Below are positions 1-8,910 of a DNA stretch of 59,775 nucleotides, one piece after another. The first letter of the stretch is position 1. Each line of letters begins with the position of its first letter. Origin of the DNA: Pedobacter sp. (GTDB lineage: Bacteria; Bacteroidota; Bacteroidia; Sphingobacteriales; Sphingobacteriaceae); NCBI GenBank assembly GCA_014378705.1, contig JACMND010000028.1, positions 1-59,775 on the forward strand. Direction: 5' to 3'. The notes below the pieces were generated by a model. That model saw only the letters and a list, made by a program, of their open reading frames with translations, was not told the DNA's origin and did no database searches. The translations under genes and the position numbers were made by a program.

Positions 1-1029
1 TGTTCAGAATCTAAGGGAAATGTAAATATTAAACTCAATATTTTAAAAGAACAGGAAAATTTAAGTTTTACCATCGTCGATTCTACCGGCCAGGTGTTGG
101 AAAGCGGCGCTATCGTATACAATGCCAATTTTAATATTATTGATAAAAATTTTAGACTCCCATCTGGCTCGTTTCAGATGTTTGTTAAAGGAAGCTCAGG
201 TTGCGATATTTTGCTCACCTCATTTAAATTGAGTAAAAATGAACTTTCACTTGTAAGTGATTCAATAGGAGTTTTTAACGACCAATGCGATCAAAAAATT
301 GGCCGTATTCTGGGAATCAAAATAAAAGGATTGTCTAAACCTCCTAAAGGCCGCATTATTAAATGGACTGACAGCAAAGGGAACCCTATTGGAGCCAGCG
401 TCCCGTTTCTTTTAAATATTGGAGCCGGTATATACACCATGCATTTGACGGATCCGGGTGGTTGTGAATTAACCGCCACTTTTACCGTACTTAATGAAGC
501 TCCCGATTTACTCCCGCCAAAAACCCGGGATGTAAAAATTTGCCTTCCGGGAAAAATTCAAGTCATAACTGAAGCAGTTGCTTTGGCAGATTCCTACAAA
601 TTGTACAAGGCTTCAGAAGAAAATCCAATCATTATTGAGGAAAATAAGGACGGGAAATTTTCTGTAACGGTTAATGAAACAACCACTTTTTATGTATCCT
701 ACGTCCAAGGAATTTGCGAAAGTTCGAAAACCTTACTTTTAGTTAGTGTGGCTGCCGCCGGCGTAATTATTCCCAATACATTTACCCCAAACGCTGACGG
801 CATAAATGATACCTGGAGTATTAAAGCTATTGAGAACTTTCCAGGTTCGAGGATAGAAATTTATAACCGATACGGCAATAAGGTATTTAATTCGATTGAT
901 TATGATAAACCGTTTGACGGTCGAAAGAATGATGTAGATCTTCCCGACGGTGTTTATTATTATAAGATTGAAATTCCTGAATTATCTTGTGAGGGTAAGG
1001 TTATCGGAAGCTTAACTATACTCCGGTAA
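1..1029 (+). CDS. T9SS type B sorting-domain protein, C-terminal part (5' cut by window edge)
   Basis: The frame is open from base 1 to the stop at 1029, so the start lies outside the window. The last ~85 residues are a typical gliding-motility-associated C-terminal domain (CHU_C, type B sorting signal): the segment IPNTFTPNADGINDTW, then EIYNRYGNKVF, then a LPDGVYYYKIE strand. In this family the domain routes large surface or secreted proteins through the type IX system. The visible upstream part is beta-rich with an Ig-like or SprB-like repeat flavour (GIYTMHLTDPGGCELTATFTV). The passenger function cannot be told from this fragment. No hydrolase motif is visible. Confidence 0.85.
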   Translation, partial: CSESKGNVNIKLNILKEQENLSFTIVDSTGQVLESGAIVYNANFNIIDKNFRLPSGSFQMFVKGSSGCDILLTSFKLSKNELSLVSDSIGVFNDQCDQKIGRILGIKIKGLSKPPKGRIIKWTDSKGNPIGASVPFLLNIGAGIYTMHLTDPGGCELTATFTVLNEAPDLLPPKTRDVKICLPGKIQVITEAVALADSYKLYKASEENPIIIEENKDGKFSVTVNETTTFYVSYVQGICESSKTLLLVSVAAAGVIIPNTFTPNADGINDTWSIKAIENFPGSRIEIYNRYGNKVFNSIDYDKPFDGRKNDVDLPDGVYYYKIEIPELSCEGKVIGSLTILR

Positions 1030-1059
1030 ATATTAAAACGTCTGCGGTTAGTTATCATT

Positions 1060-2202
1060 TTAAAGTTCTTTCCCAACCGGATACTGATGATAAACCGTTT
1101 GCGACGGGAAAGCAAATTCGCCCCCATTACGCGTTACAATTTCCATAATGCCATAGTTAACCTCCTGCCTGATCCGCATATATTTATTATAATCCAAAAT
1201 CTCAATAAAATAGAGAACCTGGAGATTTAAGGCAGAATCGCCAAAAGAGTCAAAAGTGGCAAGTGCATCGTTACTTGTTGCTTCATGCTTGTTAACGTAT
1301 TCTTCAATTTCCTTGGATATTTTGAGCATGGTAGTTGTCTTTGTATTATACTTTAAGGCCACGTTAAATTTCATGCGCCGCAAGTTTTGTAAACTCAGAT
1401 TTTCAAGTGGAGTATCAACTAATTTTTTATTTGGAATTATAACCAGCGTTTTATCAAGGGTGCGCAACAAGGTGCTTCTAAATCCCACTTTCTCTATAGT
1501 TCCTTCGTATTTATCAAACCGAATTGTATCTCCAACTACAAAAGGTTTGTCGGCAAAGATTGTAAAAGAACCCAGTAAATTCTGCAATGTATCCTGGGCA
1601 GCCAGCGCAATAGCGATTCCCCCAATTCCCAAACCGGCTATGATGGTTGCTACATTCATATTAAAGACAGATCCCATTGTTACAAAAACCGCAAAGATGA
1701 TCGCGATTATTTTAGTGAGTTCTTTTATAAATGGAACCATCTGATCGTCTGATTTAGATACGGTTAAAGAGGCCCTGTAAATAAATACGATGGCTATAAA
1801 GTCTATAATGCGTAACAGAACCCAAAAACCTGAAATGATAAAAAGCAGGATAAAAACTTTATCTACAACCCGGATAACCGTAACCTGATAAAGAATTTTC
1901 GTATTATTTACCAGAGTTTCCCTGGTAAAAACAGATTCGTTTAACGGGAAGCTAAGCTGATTGATGGCCATATAAACGATCACGAGCATCAACAATATTT
2001 CTATGGGTCGGATAAGCAGAGTAATAAATAATTGAGGATTTTCACTATTTACAAATCGCCCAAAAACTTTAAACAGGAGCTTACTAAAAAGCTTAGAAAA
2101 TATACGTTTAAACAATAAACCAAAGATCAGTATCCCGGCAAATAGTAAATAACTTTTAACGCTGTTACCCAAAAATATCTGGTTTAAAATAGAGTAGTTC
2201 AT
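1060..2202 (-). CDS. MscS-family mechanosensitive ion channel
   Basis: This 380-residue inner-membrane protein has several hydrophobic segments in its first ~210 residues, ending in a glycine/alanine-rich pore helix (GLGIGGIAIALAAQDTLQN). After it come the conserved beta-domain opening (ADKPFVVGDTIRF), the GTIEKVGFRSTLLRT stretch and the cytoplasmic alpha/beta vestibule. This is the standard MscS order, with two or three extra N-terminal membrane helices compared with E. coli MscS (286 residues). The role inferred from the family is release of solutes on hypo-osmotic shock. It is convergent with the upstream T9SS gene and stands alone. The repeat-rich region 2216-2375 lies upstream of its start. 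Confidence 0.9.
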   Translation of the reverse strand: MNYSILNQIFLGNSVKSYLLFAGILIFGLLFKRIFSKLFSKLLFKVFGRFVNSENPQLFITLLIRPIEILLMLVIVYMAINQLSFPLNESVFTRETLVNNTKILYQVTVIRVVDKVFILLFIISGFWVLLRIIDFIAIVFIYRASLTVSKSDDQMVPFIKELTKIIAIIFAVFVTMGSVFNMNVATIIAGLGIGGIAIALAAQDTLQNLLGSFTIFADKPFVVGDTIRFDKYEGTIEKVGFRSTLLRTLDKTLVIIPNKKLVDTPLENLSLQNLRRMKFNVALKYNTKTTTMLKISKEIEEYVNKHEATSNDALATFDSFGDSALNLQVLYFIEILDYNKYMRIRQEVNYGIMEIVTRNGGEFAFPSQTVYHQYPVGKEL

Positions 2203-2220
2203 TTTGTGCCGGTTTGAGGA

Positions 2221-2359
2221 GCAGTATTTAATTAAGAGTAGCAGTTTTAACTGGCAGTATTGAATTAATAAATGCTGTACTGCTACTCCTGATTTTGGTT
2301 AAAAAATTTCAATTTCATTTTTACCGCCACTGTTTTTAAACTCTTTTACTAAATACTGC
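2221..2359. repeat. Cluster of GCAGTATT repeats, direct and inverted, between mscS-like and dehydrogenase genes
   Basis: GCAGTATTTAATTAA at 2221 is repeated almost exactly as GCAGTATTGAATTAA at 2254. GCAGTATTTA (2221-2230) also returns inverted as TAAATACTGC (2350-2359). A second inverted pair is GAGTAGCAG (2236-2244) and CTGCTACTC (2280-2288). The block fills most of the 193-bp gap. Function is unknown; it could be a hairpin, an operator cluster or a decayed small mobile repeat. Confidence 0.5.
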
Positions 2360-2395
2360 TGGTAAAATTCTTAAAAACTAACTTTCTATCGCTTC

Positions 2396-3622
2396 CTAAA
2401 CTAACTGCTGTAAGGCAATTTCAAAAGCGGTTTCAGATAGTTTAGTTTTTAATTGTGATTTATGATATATTTTCTCAATGGCTATACGAATAACCTCTGA
2501 AGCATCACCAAAAATAGCGGCGTCACTCATCTCCACATTCCGTTCCATCAAATAAGCAAAAACCCTGGCCATGCCACAATTAGAAATAAAATCAGGAATA
2601 ACAGCAATATTCTGATCGGCATGTTCCATAATAGGACCGAAAAATATTTCCTGATCAGCAAACGGAACGTTGGCACCTGCAGCAATAACTTCCAAACCGG
2701 CATGAATCAGGCTTTTAACCTGCTGCTCAGAAACGAGCCGCGAAGCAGCGGCCGGAACAAATATTTCGGCCTCCGTATTCCAGATTGTGTTGTTAATCTC
2801 AGCAAAAGAGATCAGGTTTTCAGCAATAAGCGTGTTATTATGGCGGTTTAAAAACAGGTTTTTTATTTCTGTGAAAGAAAAACCTTCTGGTTTTAACAAT
2901 CCTCCAACGCGGTCAATAATGCCCACGATCTTTACATTTTGCTGTGCCAGATAGTACGCCGCCGACGCACCAACATTGCCCCAACCTTGAATAATAGCTC
3001 TTTTACCGGCCACTTCACCACCAAAAATTTTGTAATAATGCCTGATAGATTCTGAAACCCCATACCCGGTAATCATATCAGCCACTACATACTTTCTTTT
3101 TACGTTCGGCGAGAAATTCAGGTCTTCTAAAACTTTAGATACGCCGTAGCGTAACTGACCGATCTGATGGATCCGTTCATTTTCGCGGGCCTGATAATGT
3201 CCGTTGATAACGCCTTCCTGCGGATGCCATAAACCGTAATTTTCGGTAATTGGAATCACTTCATGTATTTCATCTACGTTCAGATCGCCGCCGGTGCCGT
3301 AATAATTTTTAAGCAGCGGCATAACCACCCGGTACCATCTTTCCAAAACCCCTTTTTTTCTAGGGTCGGCAGGATCAAAGTTAATCCCTGATTTCGCTCC
3401 GCCTATAGGAGGTCCTGAAACCGTAAATTTCACTTCCATTGTTTTGGCAAGCGATTCTACTTCCCGCTTATCAAGGCCTTTACGCATGCGCGTGCCTCCA
3501 CCGGCAGCACCACCACGTAAAGAATTAATAACTACCCAGCCTTCAGCTTCCGTTTCTGCGTCTTTCCACTCAAAAACTATTTCAGGTCTTTTTTCTTCAA
3601 AACGTTTTAAAAGTTCTTTCAT
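2396..3622 (-). CDS. Glu/Leu/Phe/Val family amino-acid dehydrogenase
   Basis: This 408-residue cytosolic enzyme should catalyse NAD(P)-dependent oxidative deamination of an amino acid to its 2-oxo acid and ammonia, or the reverse. The N-terminal substrate domain shows the conserved lysines in TMEVKFTVSG (K65) and GGAKSGI (K77) and the aspartate in GTGGDLNVDE (D113). The dinucleotide fold begins at GWGNVG (213-218). These are family hallmarks. The sequence departs from classic hexameric GdhA and looks like a divergent Bacteroidetes branch, so I cannot choose between glutamate and branched-chain amino acids. It is a single gene on the minus strand, with no partner in its own orientation. Confidence 0.85.
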   Translation of the reverse strand: MKELLKRFEEKRPEIVFEWKDAETEAEGWVVINSLRGGAAGGGTRMRKGLDKREVESLAKTMEVKFTVSGPPIGGAKSGINFDPADPRKKGVLERWYRVVMPLLKNYYGTGGDLNVDEIHEVIPITENYGLWHPQEGVINGHYQARENERIHQIGQLRYGVSKVLEDLNFSPNVKRKYVVADMITGYGVSESIRHYYKIFGGEVAGKRAIIQGWGNVGASAAYYLAQQNVKIVGIIDRVGGLLKPEGFSFTEIKNLFLNRHNNTLIAENLISFAEINNTIWNTEAEIFVPAAASRLVSEQQVKSLIHAGLEVIAAGANVPFADQEIFFGPIMEHADQNIAVIPDFISNCGMARVFAYLMERNVEMSDAAIFGDASEVIRIAIEKIYHKSQLKTKLSETAFEIALQQLV

Positions 3623-3688
3623 AATGTAATTATCAACTAAAATAAATTCTGAGATACAATTAATGTTAGTGGTGCTTTGCTAATATTT

Positions 3689-3770
3689 GGGCGTGCCCCT
3701 GAGGGTCGGGTTTTATACTTCAATCTTTTGTTCGTGCCTCACAAAAGGATTTTTGCTTCAACCCCTCACG
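3689..3770. repeat. Dispersed intergenic repeat, TTT-nn-CTTCAA family, copy 1
   Basis: Two half-motifs, GGGTTTTATACTTCAATC (3708-3725) and GGATTTTTGCTTCAACC (3747-3763), flank an imperfect hairpin (ATCTTTTG near 3723, CAAAAGGAT at 3742-3750). The same two-motif-plus-hairpin plan occurs at 34148-34204 in the other orientation. Similar elements are, from memory, common between genes in Sphingobacteriaceae. No transposase is nearby, so it is a non-autonomous or REP-like element. Confidence 0.55.
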
Positions 3771-3782
3771 TAACCGATACAC

Positions 3783-3823
3783 TTATAAAAAACAAAACCT
3801 CCCGAAACTGATTCCGGGAGGTT
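3783..3823 (-). terminator. Rho-independent terminator of the rplS operon
   Basis: A nine-pair perfect stem (AACCTCCCG at 3796-3804 with CGGGAGGTT at 3815-3823) is followed, on the minus strand, by a T-rich run (TTTTGTTTTTTATA). It lies about 20 bp beyond the rplS stop. Confidence 0.85.
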
Positions 3824-3842
3824 AAATAAGTATGAAATAAAA

Positions 3843-4190
3843 TTATATTCTTCTGGTTTTGATACGGGCTGCTTTGCCGGTAAGTTCACGTAAGTAAAAC
3901 AATTTTGCCCGGCGTACTTTCCCATAACTATTAATGTCAACCTTGTCAATATTAGGGGAATTTACAGGAAAAATCCGTTCTACACCAATACCGTTAGACA
4001 TTTTACGTACCGTAAAGGTTTCATTCACACCAGTACTGTTACGCTGTATAACTACGCCCTGATAAATCTGGATACGTTCTTTGTTTCCTTCTCTGATTTT
4101 ATAGTGAACGCTAACCGTATCTCCGGCTTTGAAGGCGGGGACTTTTCTAATAACGACCGCCTGTTCTTCTACAAATTTTACTAAATCCAT
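3843..4190 (-). CDS. rplS: 50S ribosomal protein L19
   Basis: This 115-residue protein has the full L19 pattern: [26 protein letters not shown], then [35 protein letters not shown] and the basic C-terminus with [20 protein letters not shown]19 sits at the 30S/50S interface. Length matches the family. It is the last gene of the rpsP-rimM-trmD-rplS set, but here it is separated from trmD by an antiporter gene. A strong terminator follows it. Confidence 0.98.
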   Translation of the reverse strand: MDLVKFVEEQAVVIRKVPAFKAGDTVSVHYKIREGNKERIQIYQGVVIQRNSTGVNETFTVRKMSNGIGVERIFPVNSPNIDKVDINSYGKVRRAKLFYLRELTGKAARIKTRRI

Positions 4191-4363
4191 GATTTTAAGC
4201 TCTTAATGCGATTTTTAGACCCTAAAAATCGGATTGCAATATTAGGTATAATTTTTTAATTTAAAAAAGGATGATTAAGATTTAACACGATTAAATATCT
4301 GGGGTATCATGTTCAGCATAAAGCTTAATCCGAATTTTATAATCCGGTAAATTTAATTTGGAT

Positions 4364-6535
4364 TTAGTTAAACCTGTCTTTAGAAAACTTTCTGAGTAAA
4401 CTTGTGGCCCTGGCAATTGCACCCATTTTTTTAGTAATTACTCCAATTAACGATGAGTGCTTTGGTTTTTGACTGTTTTCCATATTTAAACCCTGTTCCA
4501 GTTGTTTGGGATAGATAATTAAAAAACTGTTTTTTAAAAAATATTTACTTAGGTAATCTGGTATTTTTTCAAGATGATCATTGTATGAAATATGGTTTTT
4601 TCTGGATGTAATAATCACAAACAAATCATTAAGCTTTACCTGCCGGTCTAAAAATGAAAAGTCTTCCCAGTTATTAAATTCGTTAAATAGAATTTCGGTG
4701 TTTCGCGTTTTTTGGTTCGCAGTTTTTAGTTCAGCTAGGGTTTCATGGCTGGCAAAAAACGAAAGGGGCATTCCCGCAGTTTTGGCAATGTTGGTTAATT
4801 TAATAAACCAATGCATAAACCCGGGTTCCATCTCTGCTTTTGGAGAAACAAGAACGAGCATTCTCTTAATTGTATTAAATGGTTGAAAGGGTTTATAAAT
4901 GTATATAGTCTCCAGTATCCGTTTAAACAACAACTCTGCGGTAAGACCAAAAAAGGTGTTTTGGCCAGAGCTATGGTGAAGGCCGATTAATATATCCGTA
5001 ATGTTGTGCTCCTTGATAGAGTATATTATTCCATGACTTATATTAACATCAAACCGTGTAACCGGAATAAGGATGTTTTCAGTCGCAGAAGCGTGTTTAA
5101 GAGCTTTTTCGATGATTTTAGCCCCCTGCATTCTAGAATTTTCTTCAGTGGTTCCGCCGTCATGTGTTACATTTAACGCATATACCGGGATGGTACTTTT
5201 AGAGGGTTTTAACCTAAAACCAAAATCTACCAGTTCAGTAACGGTCTCGCTATAGGCCAGTGAAATGAGGATTTTTTCCTGACTTTGTTCTTCTGTTGTG
5301 GTCTGATTTTCCTCATTCAGTGCCAGGCCAATAGATGCCTTTTCAACCACAAAAGAACTGATCGCACAACTTACCAGAATTAAAAGAATGGTACCGTTTA
5401 AAACGTCTTCATTCAACAATCGTATAGGTTCGCCGTTAGCTGTTTCACCAGTAATGATATTGTATCCTACTAATATAATGGCAAGAGTTGCCGCAGCATG
5501 GCTGGCGCTTAATCCAAAAATAATATTTCCTTCATCCTTTGTTAATTTAAAAGCCTTTTGAGTAATTAACGCAGCCAGGTATTTGGTGATAACGGCCACC
5601 ACTATAATTACCCCCGCGACTTTTAAAGCGCCCCAGCCATTAATCAACACACTTAAATCCACCAGCATTCCTACACTGATTAGAAAAAAAGGGATAAATA
5701 TCGCGTTGCCTACAAAATCAATACGGTTCATTAAAGCTGAGGAATGGGGAACAAATTTATTTAGGACCAGGCCTGAAAAAAACGCTCCGATAATGGCTTC
5801 TAAACCGGATACTTCAGCGAGGAAAGCGGCAAGAAAAACCATCGCTAACACAAAGATGTACTGAGAAACACTATCGTCGTATCGTTTAAAAAACCACCGG
5901 GTAACTATTGGAAATAAAAAGAAAACGATGAGAACGAAAACGATAGTAGACAATGTTAATTGAGTCCAAAAAGAGGAAGAAACATTTTCACGAGCCATTC
6001 CTGAAATTCCTGCCAATATTAAAAGGGCGATTATATCTGTAATCATTGTGCCACCTATTGACAATATAACCGCACGGTTTTGTGCTACCCCGTATTTGCT
6101 GGCAATGGGATAAGAAACAAGTGTATGTGTAGAAAACATACTGGCAAGTAATGCGGAAGACAGAAGACTAAAACCCAATACATAATAACTGGCTAATAAG
6201 CCGAAAATAAAAGGCAATAGAAAAGTAGTGATCCCGAAAAAAAATATTTTAAGCCGGTTCTTTTTAAATTCGGCAAGATCAAGCTCTAATCCGGCCAGAA
6301 ACATAATATAAAGAAGCCCAACGGTTCCAAACAACACCATACTGCTGTCTCTTCTTAACAGATCCAGGCCGTGAGGTCCAACAATTACACCTGCTAAAAT
6401 AAGACCGATGATGTGCGGAACTTTGATTTTACTGAATAAAATGGGTGCGAAAAGAATGATAAAAAGAACCAGCGAAAATATTATGACCGGGTTTTTTAAG
6501 GGTAAAGAAAAATCCAGAGCAGAAAATAAAAGCAT
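4364..6535 (-). CDS. CPA2-family cation:proton antiporter with C-terminal cytosolic domain
   Basis: This 723-residue protein has an Na+/H+-exchanger membrane domain of about 12 helices (residues ~10-395), beginning with FAPILFSKIKVPHIIGLILAGVIVGPHGL and containing FGTVGLLYIMFLAGLELDL, typical of KefB-type CPA2 transporters. The remaining ~320 residues are soluble and look like two UspA-like alpha/beta units (for example ILIGLHHSSGQNTFFG). Such tails usually regulate transport. There is no RCK/TrkA-N nucleotide site that I can recognise. It lies between trmD (37 bp upstream) and rplS (173 bp downstream), inside what is normally an uninterrupted ribosomal operon. Substrate (K+ or Na+) cannot be read from the sequence. 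Confidence 0.88.
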   Translation of the reverse strand: MLLFSALDFSLPLKNPVIIFSLVLFIILFAPILFSKIKVPHIIGLILAGVIVGPHGLDLLRRDSSMVLFGTVGLLYIMFLAGLELDLAEFKKNRLKIFFFGITTFLLPFIFGLLASYYVLGFSLLSSALLASMFSTHTLVSYPIASKYGVAQNRAVILSIGGTMITDIIALLILAGISGMARENVSSSFWTQLTLSTIVFVLIVFFLFPIVTRWFFKRYDDSVSQYIFVLAMVFLAAFLAEVSGLEAIIGAFFSGLVLNKFVPHSSALMNRIDFVGNAIFIPFFLISVGMLVDLSVLINGWGALKVAGVIIVVAVITKYLAALITQKAFKLTKDEGNIIFGLSASHAAATLAIILVGYNIITGETANGEPIRLLNEDVLNGTILLILVSCAISSFVVEKASIGLALNEENQTTTEEQSQEKILISLAYSETVTELVDFGFRLKPSKSTIPVYALNVTHDGGTTEENSRMQGAKIIEKALKHASATENILIPVTRFDVNISHGIIYSIKEHNITDILIGLHHSSGQNTFFGLTAELLFKRILETIYIYKPFQPFNTIKRMLVLVSPKAEMEPGFMHWFIKLTNIAKTAGMPLSFFASHETLAELKTANQKTRNTEILFNEFNNWEDFSFLDRQVKLNDLFVIITSRKNHISYNDHLEKIPDYLSKYFLKNSFLIIYPKQLEQGLNMENSQKPKHSSLIGVITKKMGAIARATSLLRKFSKDRFN

Positions 6536-6572
6536 AACAACCTCTCTAATTCATAAAATGCAAACTTAAAAA

Positions 6573-7247
6573 TTACTTAAGCAAATCCGGGCGACGAATA
6601 CGGGTTCTTTCCAAAGCCTGGTCATACCGCCATTCCGCAATCTTCGCTTCATGCCCGCTCAGTAAAATATCCGGAACTTTATGGCCGTTCCAGTCGGCAG
6701 GGCGAGTGTAAACCGGTGCATCCAACAATTCGCCTTGGAAAGAATCAGAAAGCGCCGAAGTTTCGTCGTTTAATACCCCGGGTAAAAGTCTGACTATGGC
6801 ATCAACCAAAACCGCAGCGGGAAGCTCACCACCGGAAAGCACGTAATCACCAATGGAGATCTCACGGGTTACAAACAGGTCGCGGATACGCTGATCAATT
6901 CCTTTGTAATGGCCGCAAAGCAGGATGATATTTTTTTTGGAAGAAAGTTCGTTCGCGATAGTTTGTTTTAATGTTTCGCCATCAGGTGTCAAAAAAATTA
7001 ACTCATCGTATTCCCGCTCCTTTCTCAACTTTTCAATGCAACTGGCGAATGGTTCGATGCCCATTACCATGCCGCTGCCCCCCCCATAAGGATAATCGTC
7101 TACACTTTTTTGTTTGTGAGTGCTGTAATCACGCAGGTTATGAACCACAATTTCTGCCAATCCTTTTTTTTGGGCACGCTGCAAAATGGAATGGGCAAAG
7201 GGGCTTTCGAGCAAGCCGGGAAGAACGGTGATAATATCAAAACGCAT
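6573..7247 (-). CDS. trmD: tRNA (guanine37-N1)-methyltransferase TrmD
   Basis: This 224-residue SPOUT enzyme uses SAM to make m1G37 next to the anticodon and so prevents frameshifting. Hallmarks are [21 protein letters not shown] at the start, YGGGSGM (54-60), [13 protein letters not shown], and the knot segment [29 protein letters not shown]. Length is slightly under E. coli TrmD (255). It follows rimM by 69 bp. A -7-like box (TATCTTTG) ends only 4 nt before the ATG, suggesting an additional, possibly leaderless, internal transcript. Confidence 0.97.
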   Translation of the reverse strand: MRFDIITVLPGLLESPFAHSILQRAQKKGLAEIVVHNLRDYSTHKQKSVDDYPYGGGSGMVMGIEPFASCIEKLRKEREYDELIFLTPDGETLKQTIANELSSKKNIILLCGHYKGIDQRIRDLFVTREISIGDYVLSGGELPAAVLVDAIVRLLPGVLNDETSALSDSFQGELLDAPVYTRPADWNGHKVPDILLSGHEAKIAEWRYDQALERTRIRRPDLLK

Positions 7248-7251
7248 AGGG

Positions 7252-7282
7252 CAAAGATAGGAGAGATGTAATGGTATTACAT
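7252..7282 (-). promoter_or_regulatory. Candidate internal trmD promoter with adjacent 17-bp inverted repeat
   Basis: On the minus strand TATCTTTG (7252-7259) matches the Bacteroidetes -7 consensus TAnnTTTG and ends 4 nt before the trmD start. Just upstream is a perfect inverted repeat, ATGTAAT-GGT-ATTACAT (7266-7282), overlapping the -7 to -33 spacer. I see no clear -33 TTTG, so this is a candidate only. Confidence 0.4.
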
Positions 7283-7316
7283 TGCTAAATAGAACACTAA
7301 AATAAACTGATGTTAC

Positions 7317-7844
7317 CTATTCCCCCACATACAGCTCCACCAACCCTTCCGGCAGATCAACTTTTAATATCTTTTTCTCCTCATCAATTTCTACAATCAG
7401 ATCATCGTTTAGCGGAAACATGATTTCCCGGAATTTGTAAGAAACCACCGCGATGTATTGCTGTGGATATTCAAATATTTCCATGATATCACCAAGCTCG
7501 CCGAACTTTTTATCATGTACCGTAAATCCTTTCAAATCTGTGAGTGTAAATTCACTTTCATCAGGTTCTGGTTTTTCTGAAAGAGGCAGATAGATCTTTT
7601 TCCGCACCAGCTTTTCGGCCTTTTCAATATGGTCAACATCGTCGAAATAAAAATTACCGGTTTGGTTGTTTTGAAGTTTGTATGAAGAAACGAAATAAGG
7701 GATAAGCTTACCGTTTATATCCGCAAACACAGTTTTTAAGGTCAGCTCTTCCGGCTCATCGTATTCAAAATACAATTGTAATTCGCCTTTAAGGCCTTTG
7801 GTTTTGGTAATGTAACCGATGTAAAAGCAATCCTCAATCTTCAT
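7317..7844 (-). CDS. rimM: 16S rRNA processing protein RimM
   Basis: This 175-residue protein has the usual RimM order: an N-terminal barrel starting CFYIGYITKTKGLKGELQLYFEYDEPEEL, and a C-terminal PRC-barrel (LTDLKGFTVHDKKFGELGDIMEIFEYPQQYIAVV ... EIMFPLNDDLIVEID). It binds S19 and assists 30S head maturation. It lies between rpsP (91 bp) and trmD (69 bp) in the canonical order. Overall acidity is typical of RimM. Confidence 0.95.
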   Translation of the reverse strand: MKIEDCFYIGYITKTKGLKGELQLYFEYDEPEELTLKTVFADINGKLIPYFVSSYKLQNNQTGNFYFDDVDHIEKAEKLVRKKIYLPLSEKPEPDESEFTLTDLKGFTVHDKKFGELGDIMEIFEYPQQYIAVVSYKFREIMFPLNDDLIVEIDEEKKILKVDLPEGLVELYVGE

Positions 7845-7935
7845 ACAAATGATGTTAAATAAAAATAGCGAAGAACTTCTGTTACCAGGTTTTCTTCGCT
7901 ATTGGTATCGCCAAAGCGATGAAATAATACTATTA

Positions 7936-8481
7936 TTATGCTTTCTCTTCTGTGCTTTCTTCAGTGGCAGGAGCTTCAGCAGTTTCAATAGCTGCTTCTT
8001 CTTCTACAACTTCTTCGGCAGGAGGAGTGTTTTTAGCAACAATCGCGGCAGCCATTTCTTCTTTTTTCTTTGCCTCAGCGGCTAAAGCAAGTTTTTTAAC
8101 TTCCTCTTTAGATTGGGTTAAAACATCTTTTTTACCTTCAATCTTGCCTTCTTTGCCTTGGGTCCATTCGCTAAATTTGGTTTCAGCCTGCTCAGCAGTC
8201 AGGGCACCTTTTTTAACACCACCTTCCAGGTGTTTTTTGTACATTACACCTTTGTACGATAATATCGCACGACAGGTATCTGTTGGCTGTGCGCCTTTGT
8301 TAACCCAGTCTAACGTTTTTTCAAAATTAATTTCTATCGTTGCGGGGTTGGTGTTCGGATCGTAAGAACCTAAACGTTCGATGAATTTACCATCTCTTGG
8401 TGAGCGTGAGTCTGCTACTACCACATGATAAAAAGGTTTCCCCTTTTTACCGAATCTTTGCAATCTGATTTTGGTTGCCAT
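7936..8481 (-). CDS. rpsP: 30S ribosomal protein S16 with long C-terminal extension
   Basis: Residues 1-~85 are clear S16: [42 protein letters not shown] and the helix [26 protein letters not shown]. The family norm is 80-90 residues; here another ~95 follow, first a lysine/glutamate helix, then an alanine/glutamate/threonine low-complexity tail. Bacteroidetes S16 proteins are often extended, but the tail's role is unknown. It is the first gene of the minus-strand operon. Confidence 0.97.
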   Translation of the reverse strand: MATKIRLQRFGKKGKPFYHVVVADSRSPRDGKFIERLGSYDPNTNPATIEINFEKTLDWVNKGAQPTDTCRAILSYKGVMYKKHLEGGVKKGALTAEQAETKFSEWTQGKEGKIEGKKDVLTQSKEEVKKLALAAEAKKKEEMAAAIVAKNTPPAEEVVEEEAAIETAEAPATEESTEEKA

Positions 8482-8910
8482 TTTTTAAGTTTATGTATAC
8501 AACATATTTCCCGGAGTTTCTCTGCGGGGCTGCAAAGATATAAATATTTTCTACTTTTAAAATGATGTGTTTTGTTTCAGTTATATGCTTGTTGATGGCG
8601 AATACTGAAATAAATTAACTTGGTAGGAACGATGGTTTTTGCTTCTTTGCGAAACTTAAGTGTATAACGGGATTAAACATTCATCAGGGTACAACCCCTA
8701 CTTTTCCAATAATTATTTTGTTTTGAAAAGCAGGTTTTGGTTCTCTCTGGAAATTTTATTCCCATTATCCCTTGCAAGCACCGATAAAAATCGGGGGCTT
8801 TACGCTCCTGCCGGGTTTAGGTATTTCTGCCATTTGCTTTTCGGATGGTTTAAATACACAAACATTAAACTACCACGGCTAACTATAAACTGAATTCTTA
8901 CTTTTGGAAT
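8482..8910. other. Divergent intergenic region rpsP / deoxyribonucleotidase
   Basis: This 429-bp gap separates divergent genes. On the minus strand TATCTTTG (complement of 8533-8540) is a plausible -7 box for rpsP. Near 8781-8815 is a small hairpin (CCGAT / ATCGG) followed by GGGCTTTACGCTCCTGCC, which resembles one half of the repeat family at 3689 and 34148 and may be a decayed copy. TACTTTTG at 8899-8906, four nt before the next ATG, is a candidate -7 box for a leaderless transcript. I see no coding sequence here. Confidence 0.4.

Noticed and set aside
7952-8365. Long plus-strand ORF opposite rpsP
   Set aside because: It mirrors the low-complexity tail of S16 and has no domain; it is a shadow frame.
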